A stretch of 29,761 nt of DNA from contig DGTD01000087.1 of assembly GCA_002396385.1 (NCBI GenBank), forward strand, positions 1 to 29,761. The letters run 5' to 3'. Position 1 is the stretch's first letter. Every line of letters starts with the position of its first letter. This document shows positions 16,469 to 25,265 of the stretch, one piece after another. Under the pieces are notes generated by a model that was given only the letters and a program-made list of their open reading frames with translations, searched no databases and had not been told where the DNA came from. The position numbers and the translations under genes are program-made. The stretch comes from Bacteroidales bacterium UBA4345. Lineage in GTDB: Bacteria; Bacteroidota; Bacteroidia; Bacteroidales; Paludibacteraceae.

Positions 16469-17923
16469 ATGAAGTTTCACAACATACTACTTACCCTTCT
16501 GTTCACCCTTAGCACACCACTATCGTGTCAAGGACAGACCGACACGACGAAATCGTCAGTGGTGTCGACACCAGAGACGGGTGACAGCACTGTTGCGGTG
16601 CAACTGAAACCACTGGACCACCCCGTGGAAGTTGGTAATTCGAAACCGGCCGCATTTAAAAACACAAAGGCCAACATAATTACCCGCGCCACCAAACTCG
16701 ACGCATTTTTCGACACGCTGACCGCACTAAAGCGTCCATGCCGTATTGTGCACATCGGCGACTCGCACGTAAGGGGCCACAGCTACACCCCAGAAGCCAG
16801 AAAAGTTTTGGAAAACGCATGGGGCGCACAAGCCGCCAAGCCACAAAACATAGACTACCACACCACAGCAATAGCAACCGAGACAGGTCTGCCGGGCTTG
16901 GTATACCACGCATTCGGGAAGAATGGCGCCACCTGTGCGCACTTCTCGTCAGACGAGTACGTTAACAAGGTGAAAGAGCTGAAGCCAGACCTCATTATCA
17001 TATCGTTCGGCACCAACGAGTGCCACATGAAGAAATACGACACCACCGCACACAAGCAAGAGTTGGCCAAACTGGTACGCCGTCTGAGCGAATCGTGCAG
17101 CGAAGCAACCATTATGCTGACCACTCCTGGTGGAGCCTACCTCAGTTTCAAGAGTTCGTACGAGAAAATCGTCAAACAGAAAAACGGCAAGTCGGTCACC
17201 AAGAAGATGTACAAATACACCTACAAGCAGAACCAGCACACACCAACATGTGTGAAGGTGATAACCGATTATGCGAAGAAAAAGGATCTGGCCTTGTGGG
17301 ATATGTACGCCATTTGCGGCGGCAAGACCAGTTCGACGACAAACTGGTACGACAACAAACTGATGAAAGCCGACCACGTACACTATACGCACAACGGTTA
17401 TAAGGTACAAGGCGACTTGCTGGCAGAAGCCATTCTGAACGCTTACAACAATTACATCAAGCGCAAGCAAGAAGGCACGAAGCCTACCACCGTTCAGCCA
17501 GCAGGCCCAAAACAAAAACCAGCGGCCAAGAAACCCGCTCCGGCCAAGCCTCGTTCCCAAGCGAAAACACCAGCCAAACCAGCACCGGCAAAACCGGCAG
17601 CAAACGCTCAGACACCAGCCTCAAAACCGGCAGCGACCACTCAGTCCGAGCCAGCCAAAGCCGTTTCCCCAAAGAGCGAACCTGCCAAACCGGGAACAAC
17701 CAAGCCAGCTACGGCAAAACCAGCGGCCACCAAGCCGGCAACAACCAAACCAACGACATCAAAGCCTGCGGCTCCAAAACCGGCAGCCACAAAACCAGCG
17801 GCCGCCAAGCCTGCAACCTCAAAAAAGCCAGAGGAAGTGAAGAAACAGCCAGCAGCCGGCCAGGCAACCTCTACCGCAAAACAACCATCAAAAGGAACAA
17901 CAACTCCAACACAGAATAAATAG
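16469..17923 (+). CDS. Exported SGNH/GDSL hydrolase with Lys/Pro/Ala/Thr tail
   Basis: A 484-residue protein with an N-terminal signal (MKFHNILLTLLFTLSTPLSC; C20 could be lipidated but the lipobox is not canonical). The SGNH domain covers about 88-330: block I HIGDSH (Ser99), block III FGTNE (Asn183) and ADHVH (Asp302, His305). All expected catalytic positions are present. Residues about 337-484 are a low-complexity tail built of KPA, TKPA and AKP units, likely extended and positively charged. The gene is coupled to the membrane SGNH gene upstream (1-bp gap) and to the MBOAT gene downstream (5-bp gap), so the three are almost certainly one operon for envelope glycan O-acylation or deacylation. 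Confidence 0.85.
   Translation: MKFHNILLTLLFTLSTPLSCQGQTDTTKSSVVSTPETGDSTVAVQLKPLDHPVEVGNSKPAAFKNTKANIITRATKLDAFFDTLTALKRPCRIVHIGDSHVRGHSYTPEARKVLENAWGAQAAKPQNIDYHTTAIATETGLPGLVYHAFGKNGATCAHFSSDEYVNKVKELKPDLIIISFGTNECHMKKYDTTAHKQELAKLVRRLSESCSEATIMLTTPGGAYLSFKSSYEKIVKQKNGKSVTKKMYKYTYKQNQHTPTCVKVITDYAKKKDLALWDMYAICGGKTSSTTNWYDNKLMKADHVHYTHNGYKVQGDLLAEAILNAYNNYIKRKQEGTKPTTVQPAGPKQKPAAKKPAPAKPRSQAKTPAKPAPAKPAANAQTPASKPAATTQSEPAKAVSPKSEPAKPGTTKPATAKPAATKPATTKPTTSKPAAPKPAATKPAAAKPATSKKPEEVKKQPAAGQATSTAKQPSKGTTTPTQNK
17477..17920 (+). repeat. Coding low-complexity repeat (KPAT-rich tail)
   Basis: About 148 codons of degenerate KPA/TKPA/AKP units at the 3' end of the second SGNH gene. The units use varied codons rather than an exact DNA repeat, so slippage seems limited. 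The composition resembles wall- or glycan-spanning linkers. Confidence 0.75.
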
Positions 17924-17928
17924 AAAAC

Positions 17929-19437
17929 ATGGTATCGACAATAGTTAACAGCATATTAGGCGAACTTGACTGGAGCAAATTAGGCGAACTGTTCTGCTAC
18001 AACCCCAAAGATCCGCTCTTGTTCTGTAGCAGCCTTTTCCTCTTTCTATTTTTAGTCTTCAGTCTGACCTATTTCCTACTGAACAAGAAGACCACCCTCC
18101 GACTCTTGTTTGTGACAGCGTTCAGCTACTATTTTTACTATAAGAGTAGCGGTTGGTACTTCGGCTTGCTTGCCGTAGTCACACTCAGCGACTACCTGAT
18201 TGGCCGGAAAATATACCGTACGATTAACGAGGTGAAAAAGAAATGGCTGGTAGCCCTCAGCGTTATGATAAACCTGGGTCTGCTGTGCTACTTCAAATAC
18301 ACGAACTTCCTATATAGCATACTCTGCCCTTTGTGGGACGGAACATTCACACCGTTCGACATAGTCTTGCCGGTCGGCATATCGTTCTTCACATTCCAAA
18401 GTATGAGTTACACGATCGACATCTACCGCGGTCATCTTGAGCCCGTAAAGACTCCGCTCGACTATGCATTTTACGTGTCATTCTTCCCTCAGCTGGTAGC
18501 AGGCCCAATTGTACGGGCAAGTGACTTTATTCCGCAAATACGCAAGCCGCTTTATGTAGACCAGGCCATGTTTGGCAAAGCATTGTTCCTGATATTAGCG
18601 GGCCTTATAAAGAAAACAATCATATCAGACTACATCAGCGTCAACTATGTAGACCGCATATTCGACAATCCGAGCCTCTACTCGGGAGTGGAGAACCTGA
18701 TGGGTGTATATGGCTACACACTGCAGATTTACTGCGACTTTTCGGGTTACAGCGATATGGCGATAGGATTGGCACTACTACTGGGATTCCAATTCCCGAA
18801 GAACTTCGACAGCCCTTATAAGAGCCAGTCAATCACCGAGTTCTGGCGTCGTTGGCACATATCGCTATCGAGCTGGTTGAAAGACTACCTCTACATATCG
18901 TTAGGCGGCAACCGGAAAGGAAAGATACGGACCTACATCAACCTGATGCTCACCATGTTGTTAGGAGGTTTGTGGCACGGGGCAAACTGGAACTTCATAC
19001 TGTGGGGAGCACTACACGGATTAGCCCTTGTGGTACACAAAATATGGATGAAAATCAGACACAAGCAGAAAGGTCAGACGAACAAAGGCATCGTACGCAT
19101 CTGGTGCACAATCGTCACCTTCCATTTTGCCGCATTCTGTTGGATCTTCTTCCGTGCAAGCAGTTTAGAAAGCGCCATCAGCCTGTTGCGCCAAATAGCC
19201 TTCGACTTCCGGGGGCAGGTACTGCCACAAGTCGTAAGCGGCTATTGGGGCGTATTCGCCCTCTTTGCGCTTGGCTACCTCAGCCACTTCCTGCCAGACA
19301 GTTGGATGGAAAAAGGCGAACGTGTGATGGGGAAAACGCCACTTGTTCTGCAAGCTCTGATTTTTGTCGCCGTCATCTGGTGCATGGTGCAGATAAAGGG
19401 CAGCGATGTAGTACCTTTCATCTACTTCCAATTCTAA
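17929..19437 (+). CDS. MBOAT-family O-acyltransferase (AlgI/PatA-like)
   Basis: A 502-residue multi-pass membrane protein with about ten or more hydrophobic segments. Family landmarks are present: LPVGISFFTFQSMSYTID (147-164), the PQLVAGPIVR stretch (187-196), FWRRWHISLSSWLKDYLYI (305-323) and GGLWHGANWNF (346-356) with the presumed catalytic His350. In AlgI/PatA/DltB relatives the enzyme passes an acyl group, usually acetyl, across the membrane to an extracytoplasmic SGNH partner that acylates a polysaccharide. Two such SGNH proteins are encoded immediately upstream, 5 bp from this start. The glycan target is not visible in the window. A small membrane protein gene follows after 27 bp. Confidence 0.92.
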   Translation: MVSTIVNSILGELDWSKLGELFCYNPKDPLLFCSSLFLFLFLVFSLTYFLLNKKTTLRLLFVTAFSYYFYYKSSGWYFGLLAVVTLSDYLIGRKIYRTINEVKKKWLVALSVMINLGLLCYFKYTNFLYSILCPLWDGTFTPFDIVLPVGISFFTFQSMSYTIDIYRGHLEPVKTPLDYAFYVSFFPQLVAGPIVRASDFIPQIRKPLYVDQAMFGKALFLILAGLIKKTIISDYISVNYVDRIFDNPSLYSGVENLMGVYGYTLQIYCDFSGYSDMAIGLALLLGFQFPKNFDSPYKSQSITEFWRRWHISLSSWLKDYLYISLGGNRKGKIRTYINLMLTMLLGGLWHGANWNFILWGALHGLALVVHKIWMKIRHKQKGQTNKGIVRIWCTIVTFHFAAFCWIFFRASSLESAISLLRQIAFDFRGQVLPQVVSGYWGVFALFALGYLSHFLPDSWMEKGERVMGKTPLVLQALIFVAVIWCMVQIKGSDVVPFIYFQF

Positions 19438-19464
19438 GGAGCCAACGCCCAAAACAGCGAGACG

Positions 19465-19722
19465 ATGAGATATTACCTGATACTCAACTATATTATTTCA
19501 ACAGTAATATACGTCATCTTATTTTCAGAGACGAAACCCAATGGTCTTTTACTGGCACTTTTAACCGGAGTTTCTATATTTCTCAGTTGGAAAGTTATCG
19601 GCTATGTCAGGAAATACTATAATTCGAAAAAGTATTTCGGAAAATCGGTATTGGGTATCATCATCCTCGTAACCGAGTTCCTAGAAATGTGGCCGGTCTT
19701 AATATGGTACTTGCAAAAATAA
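19465..19722 (+). CDS. Small membrane protein of unknown function
   Basis: An 85-residue product with about three hydrophobic segments (about 4-20, 27-46, 61-82) separated by a short basic stretch (RKYYNSKKYFGKS). I recognise no family. It starts 27 bp after the MBOAT stop and is followed by no other + strand gene before the hairpin at 19871, so it may be the last gene of the acylation operon. Small multi-TM partners are known for some MBOAT systems, but that link is only inferred here. Confidence 0.6.
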   Translation: MRYYLILNYIISTVIYVILFSETKPNGLLLALLTGVSIFLSWKVIGYVRKYYNSKKYFGKSVLGIIILVTEFLEMWPVLIWYLQK

Positions 19723-19870
19723 CATCAACAAAACGTCAACAATAAGATACACATAAGTCAAGCAAACAGACACTCAATCTATTCGTTGCAAAATCTAATT
19801 TCCAGCAACATCCAATTATCACAAAACAGTTCCCGGTTACCATCCATCACCACGTATAGGTTAAAAAGAA

Positions 19871-19909
19871 AGAGGGTGTTTCAAAATGTAGAATTTTGAA
19901 ACACCCTCT
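19871..19909 (-). terminator. 17-bp perfect-stem terminator after the T9SS cargo gene
   Basis: Arms 19871-19887 and 19893-19909 are perfectly complementary over 17 bp with a 5-base loop. On the - strand a T-rich run (TTCTTTTTAA) follows at once, 20 bp beyond the stop of the adhesin-like gene. It may also stop + strand read-through from the acylation operon. A degenerate half-copy is at 1190-1205. Confidence 0.8.
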
Positions 19910-19929
19910 CGGTTTATTCGCTCACCAGC

Positions 19930-22900
19930 TTATCTTCTCAACAGCGTGAAGTGCCCCGTAAACTGAGTGTCCACTTCAGGCATATCAATCACGAACCAAT
20001 AGTCGTTGGTAGGCATATCGTTGCCCAAGTACTGGCCATTCCAACCATCGTAAGCGTCCTTTTGCTCATAGAGCAGCTTACCATAACGGTTATAGATATA
20101 GAGGGTGGTATTCGTATAGCGGTCCAAGTTACCCACGACCCAATTCTCGTCACCCTGGAAGAAGAAGCGAGGGAATATGAGATTGAACGGAGGCACTTGC
20201 AGCAAGTAGGTAGAAGCACACCCGAAATCGTTAGAGATTTCCACCTCGTAGGTTTTACCATACCTCACATTGTAAAGGATGTCGGACGAGGTTTTACCCT
20301 CACCATTGCCATAGTCGAAAGAAACAGGCTCAATGGCATTTTCGACCACCATCTGGTAGGCACGGTCGTGCAAGTCTTCATGAGCCACAATACGCGGAAT
20401 CTCTACCACCCTGACGTTCGCTTCCACATCTTCCACACAGACACCCCTATGGGCAGTAACCACGTAAGATGTAGTCGTTTCAGGAGAGACATTGAGCACA
20501 GAAGAATCGCTGAGAACAGAATCGGCCCCGACTGCAGTCCAGGCAATGTTGTCGTAAGGCCTGTTGGTAACAGCCACAAGATGAGCCTCGCTACCCTCAC
20601 AAATAAAGGTATTATCGACTTGAAGTTCAGCCGGCTCGTCAACCAAAACCTCAATCACCGACTCAATCTCGGTACAGCCTAACTTGGAAGTAGCCGAAAC
20701 ACGGTATTCTGTATTGACCGAAGGCGCATGCACCACCTCGTTACTGCCCGATTCCAGCAACTGGAAATCGGCGTCGCCAACCCCCTTGCTTTCCCAAACA
20801 ATGCCAGGGGTATATGGATAGTCAGACTTCAGCACGACAGAAGAGCCAAGACAAATAACAGGTTCGGAAGCCTCTACGCCAACCACCTTCTTTTTCTCGA
20901 CAGTAGTGCTGACCGTTTTTTCAATAACCGGACACTTAACACCATAAACCGTAAACGTGTAAGTGGCATCGTCGGCAGGAACAACCGAAGTGCTCAGTTC
21001 GGAATTGGAGATAAGCGTGCCATCATCGCTCGACCAAGCGAAAGAGTTCGCATCAGACAACAAAGCGTTGGCGACCAAATTGACCGAAGCACCGTCGCAA
21101 ATGGCATCAGGAAGCGGTTCGAGTTCAACTTCAGCAATTTTTTCGATACCGACACTAACCTGATTAGACGTAACACTCTCACACGCCAGTTCGCCAGTGG
21201 TCGACACCTGGTAATCGGCATTTTGTAAGGCTGTAATAGTCACCTTCTCGCCCGATTCGTCCATCACCTTATAGTCGGACTCCCCTTCCAGTTTCTGTTT
21301 CCACACTAGCGCAGGGGCATGAGTAGCCGCAACAGAAAGGACCACCTCGGTCCCCTCGCAAACCTCACTCTCGCTCACACTCAACGCAAGCGTAGCCGTA
21401 TGCTCCACTTTCGTAGCCACAGACTCTTCAATAACCGGACACTTATCGCCGGTAATGCTGAAGGTGTAGGTTGCATCGTCGGTAGGCGCATCAACCAAGT
21501 TCAAATCCTTGTCGCTGAGAAGCACCCCGTTCCTCTTCCATGCGAAAGCATTGGCAGATCCAAGTTTCGCCTTAGCCTCTAAGTTGACCGACGTGCCCTC
21601 GCATATAACAGGCGGCAAACTGCCGAGCGTAACCTCCGCCTTTTTCTCGACACTAACACCAATCTTCAACTTGTTGGAAACACAAACGTCATCGGTAGCA
21701 TACAACGAAACCTGCTGGTCGCTCTGAACCTCTTTTAACGTATAGCCGGCTTTGGCAGACGACTTCTCATTCCAAATATAAGTGGTAGGCGAACCCGACA
21801 ACACCTTGGCCGACAAGTCCACATCAGTCCCCTCACAAACCGAAACGTCGCTTATTTGGTCTAGCTTGATAGCCTCATTTACCGTCAACTTAAATTTAAT
21901 GGTGTCGGACACACAGTTATCGAATTTGGCAACAAAGCCATACCACGAAGTTCTGCCCGGATTATCAACCGAAATGCTATTGTCGGACGTAGACTTCAAA
22001 AGCGTCCACCCCTTTTTATTGTCAGACTTAACATACCATTCGCGTTTATCTACTTTTGCAGTGTTGGTAGGAATAGCCGACAGATTGACAGCCGTTTTCT
22101 GGTCAGAGCAAATAATCTGTTCGCTCTTGGCAGGTTTGAACTTGGCAATCTGACACGGAATATGGCACTCGATGGACACCTTATCGGTGATATAGTATTT
22201 TGCACAATCGTTATCGGCCTTACCATTCTTTGCCACCTGCTTTAAGACATCGTTGTCGGTAGCCAGAATAGCGCGGAAATAGGTAAGCCCCTCGAACGAA
22301 TCGTCGAAGACAAACGATTTCGACTTTACGGAGTAGTCTTTCCAAGTTTTACCATTGCTAGAATACTGCCACATAAAGACATAGCCTGGGAAATATGACT
22401 CCCATCCATCGGCAAACAATTTGACAACATGGTCAATTTTAGAACAATCGTATGCCGTTTGACTTTTTTTAGCTTCAGAGTCAATACCAACCGAAGCCTT
22501 AGGAGCAGGTTTATCGTCTAATTGCGAGATGATGTCCGAAACAGAGAAATAGTCGCATTCATCGGGGAGCGTACCGTTTTTAGCGAAATCCTCAGCCTTT
22601 TTCTGGGCCTCGGCAGCCGAGCTGCCACCAGTAACAACCAACCTGTACACCTCGGAGCCCTTCTTAGGCCTTTCACGCTCCATAGAAGTCTTTTCAACCC
22701 CACTGGCACCAGAAATAGTCTTCCAAGTATAACCGTCGTCGGTAGAATACTGCCATAGGAAGTATATTTTGTCGTATAACTTTTTCCACGATTTAAGCAA
22801 TCCCGTATTTTTCACCGAGTAGACAGGTTTGCAAGAAGAAGACGAACTAGCAACAATAGCCGGTTTTTCAACTGTATTCTCGTCATCACGCTCCAACATA

Positions 22901-23625
22901 ATGTCATCGATGGCAAAGTCATTACCTGATGGCTCATTACAATCATTTAAGATTCTGATTTGAATCTTGTCCCCCGCATTAGGGACAAATTCTACAGACG
23001 ACTTTCCCCATTTCTGTTTCCAATGTGGATATTCATCACCGTTTTCATCTTTTTCAGCTGCACCCCACTCAGGGACATTCTCACCAGGCACTGCATACGA
23101 TTTCAAAATTTTCGGATTATTGGCATCCTTCACATTAAGGACTTGAAGCGTGAATACAGGAGGATGAGAGCCAGAAATTTGAGCCGAATACATGCTGAAA
23201 CGATACTTTCGTTTTTCGCACATCTTGGTTTCTACATTGTATTCATATACAACACCTTTTCTCGGAGCCCCGTTCACAACAAGCATAGCGCCATTCGGAT
23301 TACCAGTATGGTCACCACCTGGGGCAAAATTCTGCCTTTTATTTTTGTCTCCTTTTCTAATAAAAGACCACTTTGTGCTATTCATGATAGCATAATGATT
23401 ATCCCGCATATACACACCATCGACAGCCAATGTATAACCCGGCATGGACATATTCGGATTGGCAAAGTCTCTAACAACAGAATCTTCCACCACCCCGAAA
23501 TCGTCTTGCCAGACAACATTGTAGACAGCATAAGCCCTACTTGGAGCAAACAAGCAACTTAAAACCAACAAGCACAGCCCAACTACCCTATTACAGAAGG
23601 CTGGCTTTTTTCCTTCATAATTCAT
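19930..23625 (-). CDS. Large T9SS type B cargo protein with tandem Ig-like repeats
   Basis: A 1231-residue secreted protein. The signal peptide is residues 1-33 (hydrophobic VVGLCLLVLSCLFAP, cleavage near AYA). Residues about 36-248 look like a jelly-roll/carbohydrate-binding-like domain (ending DFAIDDIMLE). Two related domains contain WQYS-x(3-5)-G-x-TWK (291-302, 419-429). From about 585 to 1080 there are at least six Ig/PKD-like domains, each with an Ile/Val-Cys-x-Gly start (VCEGT, ICEGTS, ICDGAS, ICLGSS, ICEGSE). The C-terminus (about 1145-1231) is a CHU_C/type B sorting domain (YIYNRYGK, GWNGQYLG, FTGHFTLLRR). T9SS exports such proteins to the surface or medium, where repeats usually serve adhesion. 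No T9SS machinery gene is in the window. Confidence 0.9.
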   Translation of the reverse strand: MNYEGKKPAFCNRVVGLCLLVLSCLFAPSRAYAVYNVVWQDDFGVVEDSVVRDFANPNMSMPGYTLAVDGVYMRDNHYAIMNSTKWSFIRKGDKNKRQNFAPGGDHTGNPNGAMLVVNGAPRKGVVYEYNVETKMCEKRKYRFSMYSAQISGSHPPVFTLQVLNVKDANNPKILKSYAVPGENVPEWGAAEKDENGDEYPHWKQKWGKSSVEFVPNAGDKIQIRILNDCNEPSGNDFAIDDIMLERDDENTVEKPAIVASSSSSCKPVYSVKNTGLLKSWKKLYDKIYFLWQYSTDDGYTWKTISGASGVEKTSMERERPKKGSEVYRLVVTGGSSAAEAQKKAEDFAKNGTLPDECDYFSVSDIISQLDDKPAPKASVGIDSEAKKSQTAYDCSKIDHVVKLFADGWESYFPGYVFMWQYSSNGKTWKDYSVKSKSFVFDDSFEGLTYFRAILATDNDVLKQVAKNGKADNDCAKYYITDKVSIECHIPCQIAKFKPAKSEQIICSDQKTAVNLSAIPTNTAKVDKREWYVKSDNKKGWTLLKSTSDNSISVDNPGRTSWYGFVAKFDNCVSDTIKFKLTVNEAIKLDQISDVSVCEGTDVDLSAKVLSGSPTTYIWNEKSSAKAGYTLKEVQSDQQVSLYATDDVCVSNKLKIGVSVEKKAEVTLGSLPPVICEGTSVNLEAKAKLGSANAFAWKRNGVLLSDKDLNLVDAPTDDATYTFSITGDKCPVIEESVATKVEHTATLALSVSESEVCEGTEVVLSVAATHAPALVWKQKLEGESDYKVMDESGEKVTITALQNADYQVSTTGELACESVTSNQVSVGIEKIAEVELEPLPDAICDGASVNLVANALLSDANSFAWSSDDGTLISNSELSTSVVPADDATYTFTVYGVKCPVIEKTVSTTVEKKKVVGVEASEPVICLGSSVVLKSDYPYTPGIVWESKGVGDADFQLLESGSNEVVHAPSVNTEYRVSATSKLGCTEIESVIEVLVDEPAELQVDNTFICEGSEAHLVAVTNRPYDNIAWTAVGADSVLSDSSVLNVSPETTTSYVVTAHRGVCVEDVEANVRVVEIPRIVAHEDLHDRAYQMVVENAIEPVSFDYGNGEGKTSSDILYNVRYGKTYEVEISNDFGCASTYLLQVPPFNLIFPRFFFQGDENWVVGNLDRYTNTTLYIYNRYGKLLYEQKDAYDGWNGQYLGNDMPTNDYWFVIDMPEVDTQFTGHFTLLRR
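20634..21639 (-). repeat. Tandem duplication of a two-domain Ig-like unit
   Basis: Protein residues about 663-829 and 831-997 are two copies of one 168-residue unit. The first half aligns as AEVTLGSLPPVICEGTSV against AEVELEPLPDAICDGASV, with DDATYTF and KCPVIE shared. The second half shares the ALVWK/GIVWE and SDYKVM/ADFQLL regions. Similarity is clear at protein level and partial at DNA level. Confidence 0.7.
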
Positions 23626-23688
23626 TTTAACCCTTCAAAAATTGTAAAGTTTAACTAAAAAACTTTGATTATTTAACATAACTTACCG

Positions 23689-23718
23689 CAAAGTTAACAA
23701 AATAATTTTATTCTCAAC
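23689..23718 (-). promoter_or_regulatory. Promoter of the T9SS cargo gene
   Basis: On the - strand GTTG (23718-23715) is followed after 18 bp by TAACTTTG (23696-23689), an exact TAnnTTTG. Transcription would begin about 55-60 bases before the ATG at 23625. Confidence 0.6.
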
Positions 23719-23932
23719 ATTAAAATACTGCAGAAAAAGGAACATGCGAAAAAAAGAAAATTGAAAAGATAGCGATGGGAGCAAAGACTCCCAAAAAAGC
23801 CAGACTACCCCAAACAAACAAATAGAACGAATCGTAAAAAACAGATTTTAACTCAGGCAATTGGCTGAGGAAATGCACTACAAGACGCCTAACTAAAACT
23901 TGACAAAAAAATGGAATGGGAGGTTTGGGCAC
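23719..23932. other. Intergenic, AT-rich, no gene seen
   Basis: Between the cargo gene's promoter and the terminator of the uptake operon. An open frame here on the - strand has no start context, no family resemblance and runs through the terminator, so I do not call it. Confidence 0.5.
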
Positions 23933-23970
23933 AAAAAAACTTTGAGCGCGCCCGCAGAGCGCCCCCAAAG
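23933..23970 (-). terminator. Intrinsic terminator of the TonB receptor/lipoprotein operon
   Basis: Arms 23940-23951 and 23959-23970 pair with one mismatch and a G-T pair. On the - strand the GC-rich stem is followed directly by T7. It lies 40 bp beyond the stop of the lipoprotein gene at 24010. Confidence 0.85.
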
Positions 23971-24009
23971 CCTTTCGTATAAAGAATGTCAAACTATAGT
24001 GTGTGGGAA

Positions 24010-25230
24010 TCAGTTATCGAAGCTGTAAAAGAAGGAAGGGAATCCCTCAACCGTAACCACCTTCTTCTCGACAGCGCCAGAGACAGGGTCATACGTACAA
24101 AATCCGTTATAGGCATCGTTAGCCGAACCATAGACAATTTTACCTTTGTGGATGCCCATCGCAATACCATGACCATTTGAGCGTGGAAGCCCCTCAATAA
24201 CCTTAACCGTTTTATTACGCAAGTCAACAACAACAGGGATGCCCGTTCTAGCAGTAAAGGTATTAGTGTTATTCGGATCGAGCCCTGTCGCGTAGCCATA
24301 GGCATAGAGCATACCGTTAGACGTATACTGACACTTAGCCAAGATGTTGAGGTAGTCGCATGGGAGTCCTTCAACCTTCGTGTTGGTCAGATTGAATTTG
24401 TAACTTGCGTCGAAATCCGTTTCACCTTTCTTTATCCGCGCAATACCAGCCTCAAGTCCCGGAATGTAACCGAACGAGCCCACACAGTTGATATAGAGGT
24501 CACCATTCTCATCTTCAAAAACAGACTGGTTGTCGATAGGCCGAGTCGGACCAGAAATGCCGAGCGAGGTATTACGGATTCGTTTAATGAAACTGTCATC
24601 GGTAACATCGTAGAGTGCCACTTCAATAGCATTCTCCGTTGGCATCCATTGCGAATTGTACTGCTCTAAGGCTACATACAGAATGTTGTCCCGAACATAC
24701 ATGGCACCCGGATAGGCTGAAACCCCATCGTTGCGAAGAGAAGAAACATCTATTCTGTTGAGTTCCTTCATCGTTTTAGGGTTGAAGGCTATAATCAAAT
24801 CCAAACTCTGGCAACAAACATAGGCTTTCTCCGGACTGGCCTCTACAACAATTGCCGCACTCGAATTGGCGGGAAGGGGCATTGAGCCTTTCAGCTCAAG
24901 CTGTTGGGCGCTGTTCAGCACATAGCGTTTCAGTTTCAACTCAGTTCCCCCCATATAGTCGGGGAAAACGTAGATATTACCGCTCTTGCAAACACACGGA
25001 TAAGAGCCAAAGCCAAGCGGGATGGCATTCTTGTTGTTGTAGCTGACACCACCGCTAAAAGAACTGACCGCCTGTAAATATCCGCTGCCACTGTCGCCAG
25101 ACGGATTGGTAACAGTTGTGGAAAAAATAATCTTTCCCGCCGCAAGCTGGGAGTTGTCATCGTCCTCATCCTCGCAACTGGTAAAAAGCCCTGTGAGGGC
25201 AAACGCTAATAATAAATACTTCGTTTTCAT
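24010..25230 (-). CDS. Surface lipoprotein, probable beta-propeller (DUF4374/XusB-like)
   Basis: A 406-residue lipoprotein. The leader ends FTSC with C19 lipidated, and is followed by EDEDDD, an acidic stretch like the lipoprotein export signals that place proteins on the Bacteroidetes surface. The rest is repeated beta-rich blade-like segments (for example GSGYLQAVSSFSGG, GNIYVFPDYMGG, EKAYVCCQSLDLIIAF, GKIVYGSANDAYNGF), consistent with a beta-propeller. Length, lipidation and pairing with a TonB receptor fit the DUF4374 family, which includes the siderophore-binding lipoprotein XusB of Bacteroides thetaiotaomicron; this assignment is by resemblance, not search. It is 35 bp downstream of the receptor gene and upstream of a strong terminator. 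It probably captures the ligand (siderophore or other chelate) for the receptor. Confidence 0.65.
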   Translation of the reverse strand: MKTKYLLLAFALTGLFTSCEDEDDDNSQLAAGKIIFSTTVTNPSGDSGSGYLQAVSSFSGGVSYNNKNAIPLGFGSYPCVCKSGNIYVFPDYMGGTELKLKRYVLNSAQQLELKGSMPLPANSSAAIVVEASPEKAYVCCQSLDLIIAFNPKTMKELNRIDVSSLRNDGVSAYPGAMYVRDNILYVALEQYNSQWMPTENAIEVALYDVTDDSFIKRIRNTSLGISGPTRPIDNQSVFEDENGDLYINCVGSFGYIPGLEAGIARIKKGETDFDASYKFNLTNTKVEGLPCDYLNILAKCQYTSNGMLYAYGYATGLDPNNTNTFTARTGIPVVVDLRNKTVKVIEGLPRSNGHGIAMGIHKGKIVYGSANDAYNGFCTYDPVSGAVEKKVVTVEGFPSFFYSFDN

Positions 25231-25265
25231 CTATGTGTAATTTATTTCAGATTATACGCGACACA

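Noticed and set aside
18852..19622. + strand frame of 256 residues inside the MBOAT gene
   Set aside because: No domain, composition typical of a shadow frame, and the MBOAT frame has clear family motifs throughout.
19951..20682. + strand frame of 243 residues opposite the T9SS cargo gene
   Set aside because: Antisense to clear Ig-like and CHU_C domains, with no own motif or start signal.
23720..23992. Open frame on the - strand, 90 residues, hydrophobic
   Set aside because: It runs through a clear intrinsic terminator and shows no start context or family resemblance.
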